A stretch of 64,000 bases of DNA, from assembly GCA_007570785.1 (NCBI GenBank), contig ML660774.1:10362185-10426184 (forward strand), written 5' to 3'. A model generated the notes under the pieces. The model was given only the letters and a program-made list of their open reading frames with translations. It ran no database searches and was not told where the DNA came from. The position numbers and the translations under genes were made by a program. Below are positions 33,150-42,110 of this stretch, in pieces. The stretch comes from Antilocapra americana (Eukaryota; Chordata; Mammalia; Artiodactyla; Antilocapridae). The number at the start of each line of letters is the position of its first letter. The first letter of the stretch is position 1.

Positions 33150-33829
33150 AGTTTAATAGAAAGTAGTAAATTTAAACTTTTTTATAGTTTTGACACAAAG
33201 TAAGTTGATTTTTAACTTCAACTGAATTTTGATCATGTCATAAGGTATGCCTGAATATTCATTACTCCACAACAGAGAAATTTAGCATTGATCACAACTG
33301 CCAAAATCACAAGAAGGACAGATACAGTTGGAGAGCTATTTTCACTCACTATTATTTTTCATTTATTTTACTGCCTAGTCCTGCTCTGTTGTACGACAGT
33401 AGCAGAAGGGGGAAACTGGTCTCAGATTAACTATTGCAAAACATCTCCTGAACTGGAGCTTTGGGGAACTTGTTCTGAGGATTTGGGAAAAGAACTACCA
33501 AGTTTTATGTAGCCAATACTCTACAATTAAGAAGGAAGCAAACAAAGACATCAATAAAAAATACCAAGATGAATGAGAAGTAATATAAGAAAATTAAATT
33601 TTTGGCATTACAACAGCTTGAAGAATAATGCTTTAAAGCAATCTAAATATTAAACTCCAACAAGTAAAATTATTCATCAATTAGTTGCATAGTATGCATG
33701 ATACTACCACAAATGCATCAAAGTCATAAAGATTCCTGCTCACTGAATCACAAGATAAATTTACCTTCATATGATGGAGGCTGAATGGCTCATCCCAAAT
33801 AAAACTCAATAACTATATGGTACAAATCT
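33150..33829. other. Unassigned sequence with a short frame bearing a signal-like segment
   Basis: The frame 33288-33512 (74 codons) contains a hydrophobic stretch (SLTIIFHLFYCLVLLCC), then an NWS sequon and two cysteines. This fits a secretory N-terminus, conceivably a relic of a retroviral envelope start given the relic downstream, but no family match is recognised. Confidence 0.3.
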
Positions 33830-34113
33830 TTGACCGTGACTTCCTTCTGTGTAGTTGGACCACTACTCCCTGAGTTTTCCCTGTGCACAGAAAAGAATCC
33901 ATCCATGATAACAAAAGTTACCAGCCTCCCTCTCCTAAAGCAAGAGGAACATATTCTGTTTTCCACTGTCAGAGATCATTTGGCTACCATTTTTGCTCCC
34001 TGTACTGACCCGGAGAGCAATATAACACCTACTGAAGCCCTTACTATATTCATCTAACAAAGCTTAAAAGAAAACCAACAAAGCTTGGCTTTACTGAACA
34101 TTAAAATATCTCT

Positions 34114-34140
34114 AACAACAACAACAACAACAACAACAAC
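34114..34140 (+). repeat. (AAC)9 microsatellite
   Basis: Nine perfect AAC units within the envelope relic, just upstream of the residues recognised as the TM domain. Confidence 0.98.
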
Positions 34141-34229
34141 AAAAACATCCTCCAAAATAGGAGGACCTTGAAATTATTACTGTCCTTCAAGGAGGCATCC
34201 TGTGCCATTATCCAAACACAATGTTCCAT

Positions 34230-34256
34230 GTTCATACATGATGAACATGTATGAAC
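34230..34256. repeat. Inverted repeat, 11-bp arms
   Basis: GTTCATACATG (34230-34240) and CATGTATGAAC (34246-34256) are perfect complements with a 5-base spacer. It lies just after the CX6C motif of the envelope relic. Confidence 0.95.
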
Positions 34257-34550
34257 TAGTAAGGTATTATCGTTATCAAATCCTTTAAAACCTAAATAAA
34301 GACCCTGAATGATCTTACCCTCAGCGTAGGGGACTTGATAAATTAGCAATTTGGATTATGGGGCTCTTGATGAAAAAAAAATTGTTACTTCTTTTGGGGA
34401 CCATTATCTTGATCTGTGCTTGCTCTTGAATGTACCTTTATTGCTGCTAAGGTATCTGCCTCCAAAGTAGCCAGATTGTCATGGAATGAGCACCTCCATG
34501 CTTGTAAAACCCCTTGATAAATGCCCAGGGCACATTACAAAAGAGGAGGA

Positions 34551-34990
34551 CATCTAAGATGGCTAGAGCTGGTCACAAAGGATAAAGAGTTGAAGGAGAT
34601 CATTGATAGGTCAAGACTACCAGTTGACCCGGGAGCAGGACGTGGGCAATCTGGGCTTCTCAACTCCTTCCTTGTCCTTGGAATGTACACTCTGCCCATC
34701 ATTGCCACAGTGGGAGCTATTTTCACAGACACTGACTGGAGAGACTCGTGTGGCATCTGAACCACCCAGACTGTGTTAAAGGCCCAGGAAAGGCCCCTCT
34801 CTAAAGATTCTGTAGGTAGGTTTGGAAATCCACTTATCTTGTGGCCACCCAAGAAAAGCTTTGTAAGGAAGTTCCTTTTCTTATTAAACCTGCTGCCTAC
34901 CAATCTAGAATGGTCTATCTTTTCTTCAGTCCTTCCTTGTCTTCTATACATAGGCTAGTTTCAAATTTCACCCAGGAAAAGTCCCAAGTT
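34551..34990 (+). mobile_element. Possible 3' LTR of the same retroviral relic
   Basis: A purine-rich AAAAGAGGAGGACA (34537-34550) resembles a polypurine tract, and the following 440 bases end with a TTATTAAACCTGCTGCC polyadenylation-like block at about 34880 and a CT-rich stretch. LTR termini could not be fixed, and the family was not recognised. Position downstream of the TM relic is the main support. Confidence 0.38.
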
Positions 34991-35049
34991 TCAGAACAAT
35001 ACTTGATTTGAGATCTACTTGCTATTATGATTATTATTAGAAGATGTAA

Positions 35050-35235
35050 GAGGGCCAGTGCAGGAGATGCAAGAGATGTGGTTCACTCCCTGGGTCAGAA
35101 AGATCCCCTGGAGGAGGGCATGGCAACCCACTCCAGTTTTCTTGCCTGGAGAATTTCATGGACAGGGGAGCCTGGTGGGCTACAGTCCATGGAATTGCAA
35201 AGAGTTGGACATGACTGAAGCAACTTAGCAAGCAT
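35050..35235 (+). mobile_element. Bov-tA SINE, head-truncated
   Basis: Sense SINE starting inside the tRNA-derived head (CCAGTGCAGGAGATGC), with full body and tail (ATGACTGAAGCAACTTAGC). TSD not resolved. Confidence 0.9.
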
Positions 35236-35694
35236 GTGGAATAGTAACAGTAAATACAAATTTGGGATAATCAACATGAATATATAGAGTTTAGATTTAA
35301 ATTTATATACAGAGAATTTCACCAATTTTAGCAAGAGTTGAAGCCAATTTTTGATCAGTGAGTAATCCTTTTTTGTGACTCAAAAACATCATATACTAAC
35401 CACCAAAGTAATCAGTCAGCTCTAAAACTTTAATGATTTCCCTTTTTCTTAAAAATATAAAGGCCTTAACCTGTGTTGCAGTCTTACCTAATTTGGGAAG
35501 ACGATAATCAGCCTCCAACAGATAGACACAGTTGATTACTATAGGTTCCCTTTCCCCATCACCACAATCTGGTGATACGAAACCAAGTCCAAGACGTAAT
35601 TCCAACACACATACATGCATGCACATGTTAGAAATCTGAATCATATTTTATAGACTTTGCCAGTCATTGAGATAGGAAATCTGGATAATGATTT
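35236..35694. other. Unassigned sequence
   Basis: Nothing recognised between a SINE and L2. Confidence 0.35.
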
Positions 35695-36400
35695 CAAATT
35701 ACATTTTTGAAAGATTACTCTTATTGCCATGTAAAGATAGATTGGAGAGGACAGGCTGGAAGGAGTGAATCAGAATTGGTTAAGGGTTAAGGAGTAATGA
35801 GGGAGGCTTGTAATAAGTCAATACCAGTGGGGATATAAAAGGTGAAAATGAGACCAAATATGATACTGAATTAACAAGCATTAACAGTATCACTTATAGC
35901 AAAGTATGCAAGTGAAGAAAGACTAGGCAAGTAAAATGAGTGTCAGGCCCATGATGTCAGGATCTGCCACGATATGAGAGAACTGCAGAAGAAGTATCTC
36001 AGATAAGAAAAAGGAAGCCACTAATTCCAGCTTTTGAAATGCTATCTGAGCAGTACATGAAATGTCTAAAAGGTAGTTCTATATATAATTCTACAGCACA
36101 TGAAAAAATTCTAGATCAAAATATAAATTTGGATTCATTATTATAAACTAGCAGATAAAAGAACAGACATGAACAAGAGAACCTGAGTAAAGCAATAAAA
36201 TAGAAGGAAAACAAGACCTAGGCTTGGAACAGAATTATTTAAGACATGGGTAGAGAAAAATAAATGTACTAAAGAGATGCAGGAGGCAGTGGTCAGAAAA
36301 AAAGAAGAGAAACAAAGGAAATTGAGGGAGTAAGTTGTAACAGAAAAATGAATTTCAAGATAAAGAATGTTCATATTGTCAATTACTCCCAAAGAGTAAG
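35695..36400 (-). mobile_element. L2 ORF2 relic, antisense, about 700 bp
   Basis: Starts with GAAAGATTACTCTTATTGCC and GGGAGGCTTGTAATAAGTC, and extends back through AAATATAAATTTGGATTCATT (antisense of the catalytic-box surroundings) towards 36380. The order is collinear with antisense L2 ORF2, and all coding capacity is lost. Confidence 0.58.
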
Positions 36401-38609
36401 TAAAAGAAAATGACTAATTCATGGGATAAGTTCTCTAGAAACTCGGAGTTTACCATAGTGTAAACAGATTCAGTGAGAACAGAATATAGATCAAATTCCT
36501 TACTCAAAGTTGCCTTTATTTTCCAATTAAATAGTACTATCAAGCCATTTTGTCCCTACCATTATGTCATAATGATTTACCTTAGTTTTCACTCAGCCAC
36601 CTAGGGCTATACCTTATAAAACATTTCCTGAATTATTTTGATCTTGTACATGATTTTGAAAATTGTAAACCTGGGCAAAATCCAAAATGGAAAAGTCATC
36701 TTGAAAAAGCATTTTCCTATATATAAAACCCCAAAAGTTTATTTTCCAGGGGAAAAAAATATTAAAGTCCCATATCCATTATAGTGCTGTTCATGTATTT
36801 ACAAAGGCAGAAAAGGAGGCTATTAGGCCCACTACTTTGTGAGTGAACATAAATCGCAGTACCTCTTGTAGAAGAGACTATTAAATTCTTATATTGCAGG
36901 TTTCATAGCCTCAGGGATAGACAGGATGTCTAAGGAGTCAGAAGCTCAGCAGGAGAAAATAGCAATGGCTCCAAGAACAATTTGGTCTCAGAAAAGGAAA
37001 CCTAGATGACTATCCAATCATAGTCAATGTGTGCTATAGACAATAATTGTCTTTGACTCTTCAATAGACTTTGGCTCCTTGAAGCAGACAAACAAACAAA
37101 ACCTGCCTCTAGGGGCCAAAATTATAAAGCATTAATAGTTCTCTGGCATCCAGAGAGCTTAAAATTCAAGACAAGGCAACAATCAACTGTGCACAGTTTT
37201 CAGTGATTCTCCCAAGAGCCATCTTGAGGCTTTCCACCAATTTCTACACCATGCTTGCTGCCCTTGTGATTTTATGCCTCTGGGCCAAAATGACAATATA
37301 CCATACCAAGTCACTCTGGATCTGGACTAGATAAATAATTAATTCTAAACTCAGCCAGAAGCTACTACTGCTGGCTTCAGTTGACAAAAAGCAACTATTA
37401 CCCTCACTCCAGTGCTGAGTGCAGAGACCTGGAGAAAGCCCTGGAGCATCATGATATTTGCAATACATATGAATGACGATCTACTTTTAATAGAGTTTCC
37501 TACCTCTTATTTTCCCCAGTGATATCCCAGTAACCAGGAATAGCCGGAGAGAAGCCACCACTCTCTCTTTGCCCTTTAGTACACAATAGAACAATTCAGC
37601 CAGTTGATGTTATGTATTTTTTATTATTCTTGAAATCAGGAGATCTGTCTTACACATATTAAATGTTCAAGATTGACAGAAATTCAGAACTCCTTCCCTT
37701 AATGTCAATTTAAATTGCAGATATCTGTACTTAGCCTCAGAAATTTCATTACATGCACAAAACTGATTAAAAAAAAAAAAAAGCAGGTCAATGCAAAAGG
37801 CCTACTCCAAGTATACAAAACCTCAAAAACAACACCTTGGTCATTCATTTACAATTATTCATTTCCTTCTTATTTTATGCTAAACAAGAGAATGTGCATT
37901 AGAAAAATAACCCCCCCCCAAAAAAAACCTCTTTAGATTAAGAACTATATCTCTTCATGTATATATAATACAGTAATATCTACACTAAAATTTTCTCTTT
38001 TATACTCCCTAATTTTTCCCAAAGCAATGATTTTCCATTAAGTAAACACGTACTAAAATAGTACAACTGATTCAAATAATCTACAGGTTCAAATAGTGCC
38101 TAGAAAGTGAAAGACATGCATTTAATACCTACCCAGTTAAGGTCACACTGGTGAAAGCCATAGCAGTCCCTGGAAGCCCCTTGGCAGTAACAAGCTGAGT
38201 ATTGGGGCCCTGGGTTCAGCAACCTGAGTTTCACCGATAGCCATCCCCACTGAAGACCTGCCACCATCTTTGAACACTGCTTTGGAAGAGGTCCTTCACA
38301 ATAAGGGACTTACCAACTGTATCTCCTCACCAGCATCTGGGGTTAGCCCATGCTCCTGTAGCGCTCAGGGACAGTCTCCTGTGCCTCCCCTCTGTACCGC
38401 TCAGGTCTTCAATGTCCTTATGTTTTATATGCAGGGAAAAATCAGAAAAAAAAACAACCGTCTTCCTGAAATTTTGATTCATTTGTGCAAAGATCTCTGA
38501 GGCAGGTAAATATTAGGGGCCTTGTTATGGAGGAATGGGAAAGACTCAGTGGTAGAAAATTCAGAGAAAAAACAAAAATCAGTATCTCTAAAAAATATCC
38601 TAATGCCAT
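36401..38609. other. Unassigned 2.2-kb block
   Basis: No gene or repeat assigned. 37140-37560 and 38100-38420 are less AT-rich and include CpGs; they could be old LTRs or single-copy DNA. A C9A8 run lies at about 37911-37927. Confidence 0.4.
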
Positions 38610-38905
38610 GGTGATTAAATGTTAGACAAGTTTGAGTTCAAATCCTGGCCCTACCATTTGTAACTTGTACAATCTTGACCAAAACATTGTGGTTTCTTTT
38701 TTCCCCCAACTTTTTATTAATAACAGAGAGTAGTTATTCTTGGCTTCCATGGACACTGCCACTTAGCCTTTGGTTTTTTTTGCTTCTTTTGTGCAATGGA
38801 GATAATAATAGTACTTTCATTCTGGGGCTGTTATGAGAATAAATTAGTTAATATTTATGAAAGGCTTAGAAAAGCATACTACATAATAAGTACCATGTGT
38901 TTGTT
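38610..38905 (+). mobile_element. MIR SINE with internal insertion
   Basis: Sense MIR: GAGTTCAAATCCTGGCCC (box-B/core), ACTTGTACAATCTTGACC, then after about 80 unrelated bases (38681-38760) CACTTAGCC, GGAGATAATAATAGTAC and TAGTTAATATTTATG. The 3' part resumes in the correct place. Confidence 0.78.
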
Positions 38906-39265
38906 AATTATAAATAAACACCTTAGAAAAATCAATCCATGCTTCAGTACCGGTTTAGTATAAGTTGTATGATTTGAAACCTACAAAAGGTAATTAAAAA
39001 TAGCTAAATTCATATATGAGGAAGTAAATAACTCCTCTCTAGTTAAACCAAAACTCAATTTCACAAACGTAGTGCTCACTTTTACACAGAGCCTTTAGGA
39101 AAATATTAAGTAGATTTCTCAGAAATATATTGCAATATGGATGAAATACAGTTTCTTTCTATTGATAAGGCCCAGCATTTACCCTGTTGTAAAATACTTA
39201 CACATCTAATATATGTCATTTCAAAGACCCTCTAGGGATTGTTCAAAAATTTTTTTCTTTTTTCA
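38906..39265. other. Unassigned sequence
   Basis: No gene or repeat recognised. Confidence 0.35.
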
Positions 39266-39269
39266 AGAT

Positions 39270-39365
39270 TTATTTTTAATTGAAGGACGACTGCTCCATA
39301 ATATTGTGTTGGCCCCCTGCCATATACAAACATGAATCAGCCACAGGCACACACATGCCAAATTT
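39270..39365 (-). mobile_element. L1 3'-terminal fragment, antisense
   Basis: TTGAAGGACGACTGCTCCATAATATTGTGTTGG and ACATGAATCAGCCACAGGCACACACATGCC are the reverse complement of an artiodactyl L1 3' terminus. No poly(T) remains intact. Confidence 0.6.
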
Positions 39366-39379
39366 TTTATTTGCATTAA

Positions 39380-39575
39380 AATTTGTATGTTGTTCCTATA
39401 CAAAAAGTATTAACTTAAAAATGACAAAGGAACTATATTCAATATTTTGTAATAACCTATAATGGAAATGAACTTTAAAAAAAACATAGATAAATACATA
39501 TATATGTATAGCCAAATCAGTTTGCTGTACACCTGAAACTAATGTAACATTGTAAATCAACTATACTTTTATAAC
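39380..39575 (+). mobile_element. L1 3'-terminal fragment
   Basis: Sense terminus ending GTTTGCTGTACACCTGAAACTAATGTAACATTGTAAATCAACTATAC. It stands head-to-head with the preceding antisense L1 terminus. Both contain the 3' end, so these are separate insertions and not one inverted element. Confidence 0.7.
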
Positions 39576-39652
39576 AAACTAGGCTTAATAGACCTACAAA
39601 TCCTCAGATTGGATAAATGTGACTATTGAATTTTTTAAAATACATCCTTAAT

Positions 39653-40161
39653 ATAAAGGTCATATATGGCTCTTTCATATATGACCTGTGGTACATATAC
39701 ACAATGGAATATTACTCAGCATTAAAAAAAAATTCATTTGAAGCAATTCTACTCAGATGGACAAAACTGGAGCCCATTATCCAGAGTGAAGTAAGCCAGA
39801 AGCAAAAACAACAATACAGTATATTAACGCATATATATGGAATTTAGAAAGACGGTAACGAGAACCCAACATGCCAGACAGCAAAAGGAACGCAGATGTA
39901 TAGAATAGACTCATGGACTTTGTGGATGAGGGTAAGGGTGGGATGATATGGGAGAAGGGCATTGAAGCATGTTACTTTTCATATGTCTAATCAATCGCCA
40001 GCCCAGGATTGATGCTCGGGGCTGGTACAGAGAGATTTCCCGGGTGGGGAGGGAAAAGGGAGGGGGGTTCCGGAGGGGAAGCATATGTAAACCCATGGTG
40101 ATATCATGACAATGTATGGCAAAAACAATTAAAAAAAATAATAATAAAGGTCATATATGGC
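39653..40161 (+). mobile_element. Young L1 3' end with 18-bp TSD and junction hairpin
   Basis: L1 sequence runs from about 39687 to 40143. The perfect duplication ATAAAGGTCATATATGGC is at 39653-39670 and 40144-40161. Between the left TSD and the L1 lie 16 bases that include an inverted copy of part of the TSD. The ORF2 C-terminus and a full 3' UTR are present, with (AAT)-rich tail. Confidence 0.93.
39658..39686. repeat. Perfect 11-bp inverted repeat at L1 5' junction
   Basis: GGTCATATATG (39658-39668), loop GCTCTTT, then CATATATGACC (39676-39686). The first arm is target DNA. The second arm exists only at the junction, as added sequence. Confidence 0.96.
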
Positions 40162-40299
40162 AAGCTCACAGCAAACATTATACTCAATGGGAAAAGGCTG
40201 CAAACATTTCCTTTAAGATCGGGAATAAGAGAAGCATGCTTGCTCTCATCACTTTTCTGCATCACAGTATTGGAAGTTCTAGCCACAGCAATCAGAAAA

Positions 40300-41205
40300 A
40301 TTGAAACAGACGTTTCTCCAAAGAAGACATAAAAATGGCTAACACATGAAAAGATGCTCAACATCACTCATTATCAGAGAAATGCAAATCAAAACCACAA
40401 TGAGATATCACTTTACGCCACTCAGAATGGCTGCAATCCAAAAATCCACAAGTAATAAATGCTGGAGAGGATGTGGAGAAAAGGGAACTCTCTTACACTG
40501 TTGGTGGGATTGCAAACTAGTACAGCCTCTATGGAAAACAGTGTGGAGGTTCCTTAAAAAACTGCAAATAGACCTGCCATATGACCCAGCAATCCCACTG
40601 TTGGGCATATATACAGAGGAAACCAGAATTGAAAGAGACACGTGTACCCCAATGTTCATCGCTGCATTGTTTACAATAGCCAGGACATGGAAGCAACCTA
40701 GATGCCCATCAACTGATGAATGGATAAGAAAGCTGTGGTACATATACACAATGGAATATTACTCAGCATTAAGGAAAAATTCACTTGAATCAGTTCTACT
40801 CAGATGGACGAAACTGGAGCCCATTATCCAGAGTGAAGTAAGCCAGAAGCAAAAACAACAATACAGTATATTAACGCATACATATGGAATTTAGAAAGAC
40901 GGTAACGAGAACCCAGCATGCGAGACAGCAAAAGGAACGCAGATGTATAGAATAGACTCAGGGCCTCTGTGGATGAGGGAAAGGGTGGGATGATATGGGA
41001 GAATGGCATTGAAACATGTTAATTATCATATGTCTAAGCAATAGCCGGCCCAGGATTGATGCTTGGGACTGGTGCAACGAGATTTCCTGGGGGGAGGGAG
41101 GAGGGAGGGGGGTTCTGGAGGGGGAGCATATGTAAACCCATGGTGATATCATGTCAGTGTTTGGCAAAACTTATAAAAAAAAATGTTTAATAAAAAAAAA
41201 AAAAA
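40300..41205 (+). mobile_element. Young ruminant L1 3' end, 906 bp
   Basis: 5'-truncated insertion from ACAGACGTTTCTCCAAAG to a poly(A) tail (41192-41205). It contains an open ORF2 C-terminal frame and an intact 3' UTR. It lies inside the older L1. TSD not resolved. Confidence 0.92.
40346..40894 (+). pseudogene. L1 ORF2 C-terminal 182 codons, open
   Basis: The longest clean L1 frame in the window. It covers the conserved C-terminal region of ORF2p, with the Cys-rich [18 protein letters not shown] block and the [13 protein letters not shown] segment, and reaches the family's natural stop after YGI. The endonuclease and reverse-transcriptase domains are absent because of 5' truncation, so it cannot act. 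Few differences from the copies at 8.4 and 39.7 kb over the shared part indicate a recent insertion. Confidence 0.93.
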
Positions 41206-42110
41206 GAAATCTGAGTGAGAAAGGAAGAAGTATGACACTACATAAAGAAAATTCTAAAGATCCTACCAAAAAAGTATGAGAACTCACCAATGTAAGGCTT
41301 CATTCAGTAAGGCTTCAGGATACTAAATTAATATATAGAAATTTGATGAGTTTCTACACACTAACAGCAAATTATCAGAAAGAGAAATTAAGAAAACAAT
41401 TTACAATTGTATCAAAAAGAATAAAATACCTAGGAATAAATCTAGGAGGAGGTAAAAGTGTTGTACTTGGCAAACTGTAAGACACTGATGAAAGAAACTG
41501 AAGTTGACACAAACAAATGGAAAAATAGATGGTGCTCCTGGACTGGGAGAATTAACACTGTGAAAATTAGCATATCACCCAAGAACACCTACAGATTCTA
41601 TGCAACTCCTAACAAGCAGATTTACTGACAAGTTCCTGACATCTTTCACAGAACTGTCACACTTATATTATCAATTAATCTGTGACAATGGAGGCAAGAA
41701 TAAACAGTGGGGAAAAGAAAGCCTCTTCAAGTAAACAATCAAATGTTCTCATACTGTACACAAAAATAAATGGATTAGGGACTTAAATGAAAGGCATCAC
41801 AAAACTTCTAGAAGGAGAACATAAGTAGTAGTCTCTCTGACACTGACCTGAGCAATATTTTTTGGATATATCTGCCTAGGCAAAAAAAGCAAAAGCAAAG
41901 CTAAACAAATGGGACTGCATCAAAACAAAAGTTTTTTCACAGTGAAGAACACTAACCAATAAAACTAAAAGACCAGCTATGCGATAACAGGATAATATCC
42001 GACCTACACAAAGAATTCTTCCAACTTAATGTCAGTACAAACAAAAACAATTTAAAAATGGACAGAGGGAGTGAACAGACATTTTTCCAAAGAGGATATG
42101 AAGATGACCA

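Larger units (their letters stand above)
34060..34550 (+). pseudogene. Endogenous retrovirus envelope (TM subunit) relic
   Basis: In the frame through 34145-34260 the sequence reads LQNRR followed within 15 residues by CAIIQTQCS. This is the arrangement of the TM-subunit immunosuppressive-domain region followed by the CX6CC motif of gammaretrovirus-like envelopes, here with the second Cys of the CC pair replaced by Ser. After several stops a hydrophobic run (LLLLLGTIILICACS, about 34381-34425) looks like the membrane anchor. The frame is destroyed by stops and frameshifts and by an (AAC)9 repeat just upstream of LQNRR. This is a dead, old copy. Classification as a class I (gamma-like) ERV is by motif only. 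Confidence 0.62.
40144..42110 (+). mobile_element. Old L1 ORF2, interrupted by a young L1
   Basis: Older L1 ORF2 in sense: an RT-domain stretch at 40144-40299 (CATATATGGCAAGCTCACAGC, GTATTGGAAGTTCTAGCCAC). It resumes at 41206 with AAAGAAAATTCTAAAGAT and ATCAAAAAGAATAAAATACCTAGG, then runs through the C-terminal half to 42110. The stretch that would hold the catalytic YADD-type box is missing at the resumption, so the copy also carries a deletion. Confidence 0.8.

Noticed and set aside
39270..39575. Opposed L1 termini, considered as one twin-primed L1
   Set aside because: Both halves contain the same 3' terminus, so they are two insertions.
40408..40749. 113-codon antisense frame, also found in mirror form at 18560-18901
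   Set aside because: Antisense of the conserved L1 ORF2 C-terminus; it recurs because the L1 recurs.
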